Origin: Citrobacter youngae
Lineage (GTDB): Bacteria; Pseudomonadota; Gammaproteobacteria; Enterobacterales; Enterobacteriaceae
NCBI RefSeq assembly: GCF_003818115.1
Contig: NZ_RPOI01000016.1
Location: 248,001-312,000, forward strand
Direction of reading: 5' to 3'
Length of the DNA: 64,000 nucleotides
Below the pieces are notes generated by a model that was given only the letters and a program-made list of their open reading frames with translations, was not told the origin of the DNA and searched no databases. The translations under genes and the position numbers were made by a program. The stretch's first letter is position 1, and each line of letters opens with the position of its first letter. Positions 50,661 to 61,618 of this stretch are shown here, piece by piece.

Positions 50661-50695
50661 CAGTAGGGGGCGCTGCTAAGCGGCGACCCCTACTG
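50661..50695. terminator. Shared hairpin of yeeX and pduX
   Basis: Arms 50661-50669 and 50687-50695 pair perfectly. The pduX stop codon (50690-50692) lies inside the right arm, so the hairpin is shared by converging genes. Confidence 0.7.
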
Positions 50696-51556
50696 TAGTT
50701 TTACCCCGCCTGTTACCATCCGCAATAAATGCTGCTCAGGCCAGTGAGTTGTCAGTTTTTTCTGTGCCAGCATCCATTTGATGTAATCAACATCATGACG
50801 TTTTCTGTCCAGCATCAAACCCACCACGCTGCCGCTGTGCGCAACATTCACCCCGTATAAATCGCACTCTTCTACCAGCGCCAATAGCGAATCGAAATCC
50901 GGTTTTGGCAACAACATTTGGCTGGCGATTGCGCTAAGCGTGGCGGCCTCCCCCATCCGATAGGGATTTTGGCTAATACAGGCTTCCTGTACTTTTTCCC
51001 ATGCGCGTTTAAGCGCGGGAGCACCGGCCTGTAACCCGGGCTGGCGCGGAATGCGGTGATAATCTGCGGTACGTAATGTTTCCGGGCTTTCCAGAACCAA
51101 CAGGTCAAGCTGGGGCTGCGCTTCACAGGGAATTTGCGTAGAGGCGTCGTTATGATCGAAAAGGGTTAACTGGTGGAAAACGGTGCTGTCGGTAGGTTCA
51201 AGAGAAACGCAAAGCTGTGCCAGTGTAGGTTCATCAAGCTGATGACCCAGAAAATGAGCGGTGGCAAGCGCGGTGGCGGCAATATCTGCGGTGCTACTGG
51301 CCATTCCTTTCGCAATGGGAATCGTTGACTGGATATCTATACGAATATCCTGACTGATATGCGCCGGGTAGTGCCAGTGCTGCAATAACCGGTCAACCAT
51401 CGCTCGCGAGAGTGGGCGTTCATCCACTTGTGGTGAACCCGAACTGACCTCAACGGTGCTATACCATTCAACCGGGCAGGAGACCAGCTTCTCACTGCCC
51501 AGAATCCAGCCCTGGATAAGTTCCCCGCACGATGCAGGACATTGCGCAATAGCCAC
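50690..51556 (-). CDS. pduX: PduX, L-threonine kinase
   Basis: GHMP-family kinase of 288 residues that makes L-threonine phosphate for the aminopropanol arm of cobalamin. The ATP motif is PIAKGMASSTADIA near residue 87. It starts with GTG at 51556 after AAGGTGA; the frame is closed upstream by a TGA 14 codons before without an ATG, so the N-terminus is about 12 residues shorter than Salmonella PduX as I recall it. Last gene of the pdu operon. Confidence 0.92.
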   Translation of the reverse strand: MAIAQCPASCGELIQGWILGSEKLVSCPVEWYSTVEVSSGSPQVDERPLSRAMVDRLLQHWHYPAHISQDIRIDIQSTIPIAKGMASSTADIAATALATAHFLGHQLDEPTLAQLCVSLEPTDSTVFHQLTLFDHNDASTQIPCEAQPQLDLLVLESPETLRTADYHRIPRQPGLQAGAPALKRAWEKVQEACISQNPYRMGEAATLSAIASQMLLPKPDFDSLLALVEECDLYGVNVAHSGSVVGLMLDRKRHDVDYIKWMLAQKKLTTHWPEQHLLRMVTGGVKLQ

Positions 51557-51648
51557 GTCTTCACCTTTGTGATCAGCAATCCTCGGCGCATAGTGTCATG
51601 GCGATCGCGCTATTACCATGATTTGCCGCAATTTGCGGTGCGGCAGGA

Positions 51649-53300
<1,652 letters not shown>

Positions 53301-53304
53301 GTGG

Positions 53305-53655
53305 TTACGTCCGGGTAATAGGGCATGCAGTAAAACGCATCATTTCGCCAAGCGTTCTGGTTACCTGTTTCAGCGCGTACTCAACGGCGGAAACATCGCC
53401 CGTCAGTACTACTGCACCGGTAAAACGATCGAGAAAACCAATCTCTACCGCCCCGGACTTTGTGGCGATATCACAGGCGATAATTGAGGCTTCACTGGGC
53501 GTAATGGTTAAAATACCAATGGCCGAGACTGAATCCTGCAACCCCAGTTTTTTGAATAAATCCTTACCTGGATTAGCAATAAGGTGCGCCAGCGTGACCT
53601 GCTTGCCGGGTACGTATTCCTGGATCATGCGATCCGTCGGCGGTTGTCTGTCCAT
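53305..53655 (-). CDS. pduU: PduU, BMC shell protein (circularly permuted)
   Basis: BMC-domain shell protein of 116 residues with the extra N-terminal beta strands (about 1-25) that form a plug over the pore. The ATG at 53655 ([17 protein letters not shown]) overlaps the pduT stop by one base; a longer frame inside pduT is rejected. Confidence 0.95.
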   Translation of the reverse strand: MDRQPPTDRMIQEYVPGKQVTLAHLIANPGKDLFKKLGLQDSVSAIGILTITPSEASIIACDIATKSGAVEIGFLDRFTGAVVLTGDVSAVEYALKQVTRTLGEMMRFTACPITRT

Positions 53656-54209
53656 TATCCTTCCACCATTTGTCGCCACATGCTTTCATGTGGGCGAGGG
53701 ATGACCGAGCGATAAACCAGCAGACCTTTTTCACCCGCGCTTTCGCTGGCAACCGTCACGGCGTTATTCACATCAGACACGTCGCCTGCGACAACCATGT
53801 AGCACTTGCCGCCAATACCAAATGCCATATGGACGCGTACCAGCGTGACGTTGGAGGCTTTAACCGCCCGGTCGGCGGCGCAGATGCAGGCAGCAACGCT
53901 CCATGTTTCGACAATACCAACTGCCTGACGCTTATCTACGCTGTTTAGTCCGCTGATTGCGGGGAGTACGCTGGCATGAATGTTGGGGAGTACCAGACTA
54001 TCAACGAGCATATCGCCAGCCAGAGATGTTCCAGTGGCTATCGCCTGTTGTACGGCACCTACGTCACCACCGAGCATGAGCAGAAATTTTCCCGGGCAGA
54101 TGGTCTTGCTGACCAGTAAATTCACATTCGCGCTTTTTAACATGGCATCGCCAGCTTCCATTCCTTTGGCAATGCTGGTGAGTTCTAAAATCCCTATAGC
54201 CTGAGACAT
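53655..54209 (-). CDS. pduT: PduT, tandem BMC shell protein with FeS site
   Basis: Tandem BMC protein of 184 residues forming a pseudohexameric trimer. Cys38 in SKTICPGK corresponds to the ligand of the pore [4Fe-4S] cluster in Salmonella/Citrobacter PduT, thought to carry electrons across the shell, likely with PduS. Two BMC domains are about 1-90 and 95-184. Two bases from pduS. Confidence 0.95.
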   Translation of the reverse strand: MSQAIGILELTSIAKGMEAGDAMLKSANVNLLVSKTICPGKFLLMLGGDVGAVQQAIATGTSLAGDMLVDSLVLPNIHASVLPAISGLNSVDKRQAVGIVETWSVAACICAADRAVKASNVTLVRVHMAFGIGGKCYMVVAGDVSDVNNAVTVASESAGEKGLLVYRSVIPRPHESMWRQMVEG

Positions 54210-54211
54210 GA

Positions 54212-55567
54212 TTAACCTCTTATTACCGTGATGGATTGCTCAGTGATTTCGCTGACAATACCGTCAATACTGGCGTGAACAGGCGCGCCTAATGCACCGG
54301 ACGGTACATCGGCAACGCATTGACCGCGAACAACGCGTTCGCCTTGTTCTACACATGGGATGGCGCTGGCACCTATATGCTGGCGTAACAACAGCGTCGT
54401 TTTATCTGTGGAATAATCAGTCTCAGCCAGTGGTGCATCGTGATACCAGTCGCTAAGATCCAGTTTGGTAATAAGGCGCTTAACCGGGATCAGCCGGTAC
54501 TTCGCCATTTCATCCTCAGGATTTAGCGGCCCTTCATAACGATGGTTGAGCGCCCTCAGCTCGCGTTTAAGCATGCGGTTGATGCGCATCGGTGAAATCC
54601 CAACCGGACAGGCTACGCTTTCACACACATTGCATTCTGAACAGGTCAGGGCCGTGAGCAGTAGCTGCGGCGTGGCTGCCTGCTGATAATTAACCGCACG
54701 AACCAGCAGATGCGGGGATAATTCATGACCGATCAAATGCCTTGGGCACAAATCCGTACACAAACGGCACTGCTCGCAAACGGTTTTTGCAACAGAAAGC
54801 ACAGTGCGTTCATCCTGCATCCGCCGCTGAATCAACGCATGAGACTTAGGCAAAACCAGCAGGCCCCCGGTGGTCTTGCTGACTGGGGTATCCAGTGACG
54901 TAATCAGGCTGCCCATCATCGGACCACCGTTAATAAAGCCGGGATCGTCAACGGTTGCACCCCCGGCCAGCGCCAGAACGTCACGTAAAGACATGCCGAT
55001 AGGGACTGTGAGTGTGATGGGACTGGCGACTGCGCCGTTAACGGTCAAGGTACGACGGGTAACGGGGTACTGCTGCTCAACTGCTCTCGCGATGTTGAGC
55101 ACGGTCTGGACGTTATTGACCACTACGCCGACGCTGACCGGCAGCGCGGCAGGCGGAACTCTCCGGCCTGTTGCCATCCAGATGGTCAAAACCTCGTCAC
55201 CTGCCGGGTAGACATCGGGCAAAATATGTAAGCGGATCCCGGCAGGCAGAAGGGGCGTTAATGCATTGATAGCCTCTTGGTATTTCTCTTTGAGCGCAAT
55301 AATTCCGGAACTGGCTCCGGTAGCCGTCATGGCATATTGAACGCCGTGGATAAGTCGCTCAGCCTGGACGGCCATCAACTGCTGGTCAACTTTCAGCATT
55401 GGCTCACATTCAGCTGCATTGACCAGAAAGGTATCGACCTGCGCCTGTAATTTTACGTGAGCGGGAAAGCCTGCGCCTCCGGCTCCGACAACACCCGCTG
55501 CGCGAACGCGTTCGCGAATTGTCTGCGCATCATAGAGCGTGGACTCCGCCGTCTTGGCTGTCTTCAT
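54212..55567 (-). CDS. pduS: PduS, cobalamin reductase (RnfC-like flavo-FeS protein)
   Basis: Protein of 451 residues that reduces cob(III)/cob(II)alamin to allow PduO to form adenosylcobalamin. The N-terminal [13 protein letters not shown] is the RnfC-type NADH/FMN site, and two [4Fe-4S] motifs are [12 protein letters not shown] and [13 protein letters not shown] around residues 260-320. It overlaps pduQ by four bases. Confidence 0.94.
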   Translation of the reverse strand: MKTAKTAESTLYDAQTIRERVRAAGVVGAGGAGFPAHVKLQAQVDTFLVNAAECEPMLKVDQQLMAVQAERLIHGVQYAMTATGASSGIIALKEKYQEAINALTPLLPAGIRLHILPDVYPAGDEVLTIWMATGRRVPPAALPVSVGVVVNNVQTVLNIARAVEQQYPVTRRTLTVNGAVASPITLTVPIGMSLRDVLALAGGATVDDPGFINGGPMMGSLITSLDTPVSKTTGGLLVLPKSHALIQRRMQDERTVLSVAKTVCEQCRLCTDLCPRHLIGHELSPHLLVRAVNYQQAATPQLLLTALTCSECNVCESVACPVGISPMRINRMLKRELRALNHRYEGPLNPEDEMAKYRLIPVKRLITKLDLSDWYHDAPLAETDYSTDKTTLLLRQHIGASAIPCVEQGERVVRGQCVADVPSGALGAPVHASIDGIVSEITEQSITVIRG

Positions 55568-56676
55568 AATAATTCCTCAAGCAGTTCCTGCATGGCACTG
55601 GCGTCGGCAACACGAGGATTGGTTTGCAGCGTGACGTCAGCCAGCGCGGCCTGAACCATCGACGGGATACGTTGCGACCAGGCTTGCTTTCCGTCTTTAA
55701 GCGCGTCAACTAAAGAAGGCAACGCACACTGTTTTTTGAGTAGCTCGATATGATGAATGAGCGCATTCAATGCCGCTGTATCGTTCGCGTTATCCGGGCA
55801 TAAATGGCAGGCTTTAGCGAAACGGGCATAGCGCTTCGCGGCCCGCGGATCGCGAGCATTAAAATGAATGACAAGGGTCAGCAGCAGCGCATTGGCAAGT
55901 CCGTGTGGCAGATGAAACTGACCGCCCAACTGATGGGCAATCGCATGATTGATCCCCAGTCCAGCCTGACTAAATGCCATTCCCGCGAGCGTTGACGCAT
56001 TGTGCATTTTCCCTCTGGTTGCCTGGCATTCACCTTTGCTGACGGCGACAGGCAGGTACTGGAAGACGATTTGAGCCGCTTTTTCAGCCAGTGCATCGGT
56101 GAAGTCGCTGGCCTTCGTGGACACGTATGCCTCCAGCGCATGCGTTAACACATCCATGCCGGTATTCGCGGTTATGGCTGGCGGTACGCTGACGACCAGC
56201 GTTGGATCAAGGATGGCCATGTCTGGATAAAGCGCATTATTAAACAATGGATATTTAATGCCTTTATCCGGATCGCTAATCACGCAGGCGCTGGTTACCT
56301 CGGAGCCCGTACCGCTGGTAGTGGGAATTGCGACACAGGTTTCAATTTCAATACCGAACTGTCGGCTGAACCAGACGATGGCTTTTGCGGCGTCCAGTGC
56401 TGAGCCGCCACCAAAACCCATCACGACGTCCGGCCGCAGGGACTGCATTTGTGCAATCCCTTGAACTACAGTGCTGATGGTCGGATCGGGGGTGATATCG
56501 CTGAAAATGCTGATGCGGTTATCCGCTGGCAGAGCGTTGCGCAGCTTTTCAATCAGGGGAGAACGCGCGAGAAAACCATCGCAAATAATCCAGATATGCT
56601 TATTCGTGAAGCGCTTGAGCACATCCAGACTTCCCTGGCCGCTGTACAATCGAGTTTGCAGTGAAAAGCTATTCAT
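55564..56676 (-). CDS. pduQ: PduQ, 1-propanol dehydrogenase
   Basis: Iron-dependent alcohol dehydrogenase of 370 residues that reduces propionaldehyde to 1-propanol and recycles NAD inside the microcompartment. Motifs: GGGSALDAAK (NAD site), TTSGTGSEVT and the metal region GINHAIAHQLGG...HLPHG. Ten bases from pduP. Confidence 0.95.
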   Translation of the reverse strand: MNSFSLQTRLYSGQGSLDVLKRFTNKHIWIICDGFLARSPLIEKLRNALPADNRISIFSDITPDPTISTVVQGIAQMQSLRPDVVMGFGGGSALDAAKAIVWFSRQFGIEIETCVAIPTTSGTGSEVTSACVISDPDKGIKYPLFNNALYPDMAILDPTLVVSVPPAITANTGMDVLTHALEAYVSTKASDFTDALAEKAAQIVFQYLPVAVSKGECQATRGKMHNASTLAGMAFSQAGLGINHAIAHQLGGQFHLPHGLANALLLTLVIHFNARDPRAAKRYARFAKACHLCPDNANDTAALNALIHHIELLKKQCALPSLVDALKDGKQAWSQRIPSMVQAALADVTLQTNPRVADASAMQELLEELL

Positions 56677-56686
56677 AACGGCCCCA

Positions 56687-58072
56687 TTAACGAATAGAAA
56701 AACCGTTTGTCAGCACGCAACGACGAGAGCGTGCGAAAGTGCGCGCAGATGTTGTTCCTTCACCGGTTGGCGTCGCAATAGTGAAGGTTGTAAAGCCTTC
56801 ACCGCCGACACCAATACCGGCGTAAGAGGGGCCATTTTTCACAAATATTGAGGTCTGAAGGGTGCGGGCGGCAAGATTCAGACGTGACACGTTTTGTGAA
56901 TGCATGATGGCAGTGTGATGCAGTCCCTCTTCAACTTTCAGTGCCAACGCCAGTGCACTGTCAAAATCCTTTACGCTCACGATGGGCAGCATTGGCATCA
57001 ACTGTTCGCTGGTGACCCATGGATCGTCAGCATTGACGATGCCAATCAACAGGCGAGGTGTTTTTGCCGGAACCGGTATGTCCGCAGCTTCAAGCAGGGC
57101 TGCTGGACTCTTTCCAACCAGTTTTTTATTGGCTATGCCTTCAGGTAGACAGGCGGCGCGCAGTTTGTTGACGTCTTCGTTGTGCAGAAGTAACGCGCCA
57201 AAAGACTGCATTTGTTGGACCAGTCGTTCAGCAACAGCATCGACAACAATCAGGCTTTTCTCAGCAATACAGGGCAGGTTGTAATCAAACGATGCACCGT
57301 TGATGATATCTTCAGCTGCTTTAACCAGGTCGGCAGTTTCATCAACAATACAGGGCGGATTTCCTGCACCTGCGCCAATGACTTTTTTCCCGCTTTTCAT
57401 ACCCATAGCAACAATGCCAGGGCCGCCGGTAATCGCCAGAACTGCGATTTTAGGGTGTGCCATCATCTGCTGGGTAGCCTCAAAAGTGGGTTCTGTGACC
57501 GTGACGACAAGATTCCGGATCCCGCAGCAGCGGAAGGCAATATCTTCAATCATGGCAATCAGTTTCAGTGATACTGCTTTTGCGCCAGGGTGCGGGCTAA
57601 AATAAACGCTGTTTCCCGCGGCCAGCATACTGATGCTGTTATTGATGATGGTTTCCGTCGGGTTGGTACTTGGCGCAACGGAGCCAATCACCCCAAATGG
57701 AGAGTACTCAAACAACACCATGCCACCGTCACCGGTTAGCGCCGTGGTAGTGAGGTCTTCGATTCCCGGGGTGTTGTCCAGCGCGGCTTTGTTTTTGAGG
57801 AATTTATCCTCTTTGTTGCCCATACCCGTTTCGGCAGCGCTCTCAGCGGCCAGTGAAGCAAGATGAGGCGTCAGTTCTTCTCGCAGGGCATTGATGATGG
57901 CGCTGCGGGTTTTCAATGGACATTGCTGATAACGCAGAAAAGCCTGATACGCGGCATCAATTGCTTCGTTAACGGAAGGAAAAATTCCATTACCCTTAAC
58001 TTCTGCTTTTGCCGGGGCGAGTTGTTCACTCAAAATGTTACGAATAAGCGTTTCAAGTTCTGAAGTATTCAT
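56687..58072 (-). CDS. pduP: PduP, CoA-acylating propionaldehyde dehydrogenase
   Basis: Enzyme of 461 residues converting propionaldehyde, CoA and NAD to propionyl-CoA. The first 18 residues (MNTSELETLIRNILSEQL) form the amphipathic encapsulation helix for targeting to the microcompartment. The catalytic Cys is in DYNLPCIAEKS near residue 270. It overlaps pduO by four bases. Confidence 0.95.
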   Translation of the reverse strand: MNTSELETLIRNILSEQLAPAKAEVKGNGIFPSVNEAIDAAYQAFLRYQQCPLKTRSAIINALREELTPHLASLAAESAAETGMGNKEDKFLKNKAALDNTPGIEDLTTTALTGDGGMVLFEYSPFGVIGSVAPSTNPTETIINNSISMLAAGNSVYFSPHPGAKAVSLKLIAMIEDIAFRCCGIRNLVVTVTEPTFEATQQMMAHPKIAVLAITGGPGIVAMGMKSGKKVIGAGAGNPPCIVDETADLVKAAEDIINGASFDYNLPCIAEKSLIVVDAVAERLVQQMQSFGALLLHNEDVNKLRAACLPEGIANKKLVGKSPAALLEAADIPVPAKTPRLLIGIVNADDPWVTSEQLMPMLPIVSVKDFDSALALALKVEEGLHHTAIMHSQNVSRLNLAARTLQTSIFVKNGPSYAGIGVGGEGFTTFTIATPTGEGTTSARTFARSRRCVLTNGFSIR

Positions 58073-59076
58073 TGATGTGTTCTCACGTTAATCGCCGCAA
58101 TGGCCGTTTCTGCAATGTCCATATCCTGCTCAACGCTTCCCCCGCTGATGCCAAGACCCCCAAGGAGTAAACCCTCTCGCCATAATGCGTACCCGCCACC
58201 GAAGGTGACGACTTTTCCCTGCATATGGCTTTCCAGACCGTAAAGCGCGGCCCCTGGTTGCACCGCTGATGTCAGCTCGTGCGTGGCGGTTTTCATCGCC
58301 ACGGCGGTCCAGGCTTTTTTCGGTGCCAGTTCGCTACTGACGAGCAATGCGTCAGGCATGCGCCAGGTCACCGTTTGAGTTCCGTTCGCATCAACAATGC
58401 AAATGACGACCGGAACCTGAATTTCTTCTGCTCTCGCCACCGCCGTGCGAGTCAGTTGGTGGAGCTCCTGAAAAGACAGTGACATAGTCGGCTCCTGGGT
58501 GGCTGATGTGCGGATGGCTGCGAGATAGCGCTCCGTCACTTTCTGAATAATGTGGTTTTGATGAGCATCATGATCTTCTGCGCGTGCAAGCGCATATAAG
58601 CAATCGGACAGGCGATTGATGTAACGCATCAATACATGTCTGACGGAGATCTCTGTGGAGAGTTCGACCAGTCGCCGCTCTGCGCGGCGAGCCAGTGTGC
58701 GGGCGAAGTGTAGTCGGCTGGCGGCTTCGCTGCGGCCTGGTAAAATAAAGCTGCGTAGGGGCGGTACTCTCCCCATCGCGGTATCGATGGCGGCTTCCAG
58801 TGCAGCAATTTCTTCTGAGCTGATGTAGCGCTGTTCTGGCGTTGGCTGTTCGCTTTCGCTTGCCAGTTCGGCGCTGAACCAAAAAAGCTGCAGCTGAATA
58901 TTTTCAAGCAACTGGCGGTGCTGCGGGTTTTTCGCCGCGCAAACGCACAGGCTAAGCGCTGCATTAAGCTCATCCAGCGTACCGTAAGCCTCGACGCGCG
59001 GATGCGTTTTACTCACGCGTTGTCCGGTAAAGAGAGCTGTTGTACCGGCATCGCCCGTTCGGGTATAAATCGCCAT
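58069..59076 (-). CDS. pduO: PduO, ATP:cob(I)alamin adenosyltransferase
   Basis: Two-domain protein of 335 residues. The N-terminal adenosyltransferase (about 1-190) starts MAIYTRTGDAGTTALFTGQR with the ATP loop, and the C-terminal GlcG/HbpS-like domain (about 195-335) binds heme in the Salmonella protein. It regenerates the B12 coenzyme of diol dehydratase. Four-base overlap with pduP; eight bases after pduN. Confidence 0.95.
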   Translation of the reverse strand: MAIYTRTGDAGTTALFTGQRVSKTHPRVEAYGTLDELNAALSLCVCAAKNPQHRQLLENIQLQLFWFSAELASESEQPTPEQRYISSEEIAALEAAIDTAMGRVPPLRSFILPGRSEAASRLHFARTLARRAERRLVELSTEISVRHVLMRYINRLSDCLYALARAEDHDAHQNHIIQKVTERYLAAIRTSATQEPTMSLSFQELHQLTRTAVARAEEIQVPVVICIVDANGTQTVTWRMPDALLVSSELAPKKAWTAVAMKTATHELTSAVQPGAALYGLESHMQGKVVTFGGGYALWREGLLLGGLGISGGSVEQDMDIAETAIAAINVRTHQ

Positions 59077-59084
59077 AGTTCCTC

Positions 59085-59360
59085 CTAGCGAGAAAGCGTG
59101 TCGACAATGCCGACGATAGCCAGGTCGATGGCCTCATTCGGGCCGGAGAAAACGTGTCTGGCGCTGGATCCGCTGCTGAGTAACACCAGTTCGCCCGTTC
59201 CTGCACCGACTGAGTCAACCGCGACTTCATCACCGGTAGCGGGGGAGGCGGGGAGCTCTCCGTCAGCACTCACCCGACGTACCAGCAAGAGTTTTTTTCC
59301 CACCAGTGATGGGGATTTTTGCGTGGAAACCACAACGCCTGTAACCCGGGCCAAATGCAT
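59085..59360 (-). CDS. pduN: PduN, BMC vertex protein
   Basis: EutN/CcmL-family pentameric protein of 91 residues that caps the vertices of the microcompartment shell. It opens [21 protein letters not shown] and contains the [20 protein letters not shown] core. Three bases after pduM, eight before pduO. Confidence 0.95.
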   Translation of the reverse strand: MHLARVTGVVVSTQKSPSLVGKKLLLVRRVSADGELPASPATGDEVAVDSVGAGTGELVLLSSGSSARHVFSGPNEAIDLAIVGIVDTLSR

Positions 59361-59363
59361 AGC

Positions 59364-59855
59364 TCACTCCTGCTTAATTAATTGGACATTTCGCGTACCG
59401 ACAGCTTCCTGAGCCAGAGCCGTCACGACACATCGACGGCGTAGTACCAGTACGCCATCCCTCAATTGGGCGACGTTGGCATAGCTGAGAAGCTTCTCAG
59501 GATGCAAAAAGATGATTCGCCCCAGTTCGTCACTGAATTCCAGCGGCAGACGCGCGAGTTTTTTCACGGGGATTGCGGGTAACAATCGGTGTTGTAGTGA
59601 AATCTTCACGCGGACTCCGCATGCCAGCGCGTCGTGAATCGTTACCACCGACATGTTGACTGGGCAGCCTTCGGCAATTTGCTCCAGTAATGGCAGGTCT
59701 GCCTGAAGGAGGTGCAGTGACGAGTACTGACAACATAATGTCCGGGAATCAATTTCCCGTAACTGTGCGACGCTAAGAGTGAGCGTGCTTTCCGCGCGTT
59801 TTTTTAATCGGGAAACAACCTCCTCGATAATGCGTTGCAGCAGTTCGTTGTTCAT
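59364..59855 (-). CDS. pduM: PduM, microcompartment assembly protein
   Basis: Protein of 163 residues. PduM is a structural component needed for proper microcompartment assembly in Salmonella; its molecular function is not established. The N-terminal MNNELLQRIIEEVVSRL is an amphipathic helix like an encapsulation peptide. It overlaps pduL by four bases. Confidence 0.9.
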   Translation of the reverse strand: MNNELLQRIIEEVVSRLKKRAESTLTLSVAQLREIDSRTLCCQYSSLHLLQADLPLLEQIAEGCPVNMSVVTIHDALACGVRVKISLQHRLLPAIPVKKLARLPLEFSDELGRIIFLHPEKLLSYANVAQLRDGVLVLRRRCVVTALAQEAVGTRNVQLIKQE

Positions 59856-60484
59856 CGTGAGGTCACCAGTGTGGCGAATGCCTGGGGATTATCAGCGCCT
59901 GCAGCATTGGCTTCGTCTGTATCGATATGCATTTCGAGGCGCATATCCGGCGAAACGCGGACGGCGACGTTATCGAAAATCAGTCGGCGTTCATCGCCAT
60001 TGATTGCCACGGAGACTTTATCTCCATGAGAGACACGCAGTATCAGCGCATCCAGCGGCGACATATGGATATGTCGCTGGGCAACAATAACCCCGGAGGG
60101 TAACTCCAGTTCAGCAAAGGGGCTGATAAGACGAATGCCAGGCGTACCCTGAATATTGCCGGACATGCGCAGCGGCGCAGCGATACCTAATGTGCGGGCG
60201 TCGGTACGAGATATCTCCACCTGGCTAGTACTACGCAGTGGACCAAGCAGACGCACATTCTTTAACTGACCTTTCGGTCCGACCAGCGTGACGGTCTGAT
60301 CTGCGGCATATTGTCCGGGCTGCAACAGACCCTTTTTCTCGCTAATCGGCTGATTAGGAAACAGGCGAGTGTAGTCCTCGGCGCAAAGGTGGATGTGGCG
60401 ATTCGAAATCCCGAGAGGGATAGGGCGTTCACGCATTTCATCCAGTATTTTACTGACCGTTGTTTCCAGTTGCTGTTTATCCAT
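59852..60484 (-). CDS. pduL: PduL, phosphotransacylase
   Basis: Phosphotransacylase of 210 residues converting propionyl-CoA to propionyl-phosphate, which recycles CoA. It belongs to the PduL family, unrelated to Pta, with Zn-binding NRHIHLCAEDY and QRHIHMSPLDA motifs. The N-terminal helix MDKQQLETTVSKILDEM is an encapsulation peptide. It shares one base with pduK. Confidence 0.95.
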   Translation of the reverse strand: MDKQQLETTVSKILDEMRERPIPLGISNRHIHLCAEDYTRLFPNQPISEKKGLLQPGQYAADQTVTLVGPKGQLKNVRLLGPLRSTSQVEISRTDARTLGIAAPLRMSGNIQGTPGIRLISPFAELELPSGVIVAQRHIHMSPLDALILRVSHGDKVSVAINGDERRLIFDNVAVRVSPDMRLEMHIDTDEANAAGADNPQAFATLVTSR

Positions 60485-60948
60485 TACGCTTCACCTCGTT
60501 TACCAGAGTGCAGACAAAGAGTGCGCGGCTCGCCCTTTTGACGGGGACAGGCAGGGTCAAGACACAGATTGCAGCTAATCAACTCTGCCTGTTGCGCGGC
60601 TTCAGGTAATGCAATTTCTGTAGCCATCTCTTCTTGCTCTTGCGATAGATAAGGTATCGGTTCTGGCTCTGGCTGCACGGGCACACTGTGGGAAAGAATG
60701 CCTTCTCCGGGCCTGGAAATGACCCTGTGCGCGACCAGTCCATTTCGCAATTCTGCTAAATTAGCACCGGTGGATATAGCCGCCTGAACGGAGGCCACAT
60801 CCCCGATTATCTTGATCACCGTCCAGCCTGAGCCGTTGGTTTTTTCGAGGCCCACCAGCGTGATGGAGGCGGCTTTCGCCATGACGTCCGCGCAACTGAT
60901 GGCTAATGCCAGACCACTAACTTCAAGTAATCCCAGTGATTGCTTCAC
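60484..60948 (-). CDS. pduK: PduK, BMC shell protein with C-terminal Cys cluster
   Basis: Shell protein of 154 residues. Residues 1-88 form a BMC domain, then a Pro/Glu-rich linker and a C-terminal tail with Cys126, Cys129, Cys134 and Cys145 (C-X2-C-X4-C-X10-C), suited to an FeS or Zn site. It follows pduJ by 24 bases. The BMC part is like PduJ; the tail is unlike the other shell proteins here. Confidence 0.93.
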   Translation of the reverse strand: MKQSLGLLEVSGLALAISCADVMAKAASITLVGLEKTNGSGWTVIKIIGDVASVQAAISTGANLAELRNGLVAHRVISRPGEGILSHSVPVQPEPEPIPYLSQEQEEMATEIALPEAAQQAELISCNLCLDPACPRQKGEPRTLCLHSGKRGEA

Positions 60949-60972
60949 GCTGTGCTCCTTGTTTGCAACGAC

Positions 60973-61248
60973 TTATGCAGATTTAGGTAAAATGGCTTCA
61001 ACGTCGCTATGCGGACGCGGGATAACGTGGCAGGATTTCACCTCGCCAACGGCGCTTGCTGCTGCGCTTCCTGCATCTACCGCTGCTTTTACGGCGCCGA
61101 CATCCCCGCGGACCATCACGGTGATCAGGCCTGAACCAATTTTTTCGTAACCAACCAACTGCACGTTTGCGGATTTCACCATGGCATCAGCGGCTTCAAT
61201 AGCGCCGACAAGCCCTTTTGTTTCAACCAGTCCCAGTGCGTTATTCAT
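60973..61248 (-). CDS. pduJ: PduJ, main hexameric BMC shell protein
   Basis: BMC-domain protein of 91 residues, opening [20 protein letters not shown], one of the major facet proteins with a pore that passes 1,2-propanediol. The start at 61248 follows AGGAGAAAAGC; a longer frame from 61341 lies in pduH and is rejected. Confidence 0.95.
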   Translation of the reverse strand: MNNALGLVETKGLVGAIEAADAMVKSANVQLVGYEKIGSGLITVMVRGDVGAVKAAVDAGSAAASAVGEVKSCHVIPRPHSDVEAILPKSA

Positions 61249-61267
61249 ACTGCTTTTCTCCTGTGGA

Positions 61268-61618
61268 TTATGAGTGGCATTCGCGGAACGGAATGCCTTT
61301 AACCAGCCGCGCAGCGTTATTGCCAATGCTGCGGCGATCATGGCTATTTTGTTGATACGTCAGCGTAAAAAGTGGCGCTGATGTAGGTAAGTTTTTGTAG
61401 TGCACGACCAGTTTTTCATGACTGCAGCCAATGCCAACCAGCAATGGTGATTGGCAGGCAGCCAGCCATGCATTGTGGATAACGTCAGTTGAATGGCTCT
61501 CCTGAATCACAAAGGGGATCCCTTCTTCCTCAATACCCAGCAGCACGTCATTCCAGACTTCAGCGCAGCCGGTAGTAGTGAAGATAACAATGGCTGGCGT
61601 GGTGAGATTACTTTCCAT
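61268..61618 (-). CDS. pduH: PduH, diol dehydratase reactivase small subunit
   Basis: Protein of 116 residues, small subunit of the ATP-dependent factor that swaps damaged cobalamin from diol dehydratase. The fold resembles the beta subunit of the dehydratase. It overlaps pduG by 11 bases. Confidence 0.94.
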   Translation of the reverse strand: MESNLTTPAIVIFTTTGCAEVWNDVLLGIEEEGIPFVIQESHSTDVIHNAWLAACQSPLLVGIGCSHEKLVVHYKNLPTSAPLFTLTYQQNSHDRRSIGNNAARLVKGIPFRECHS

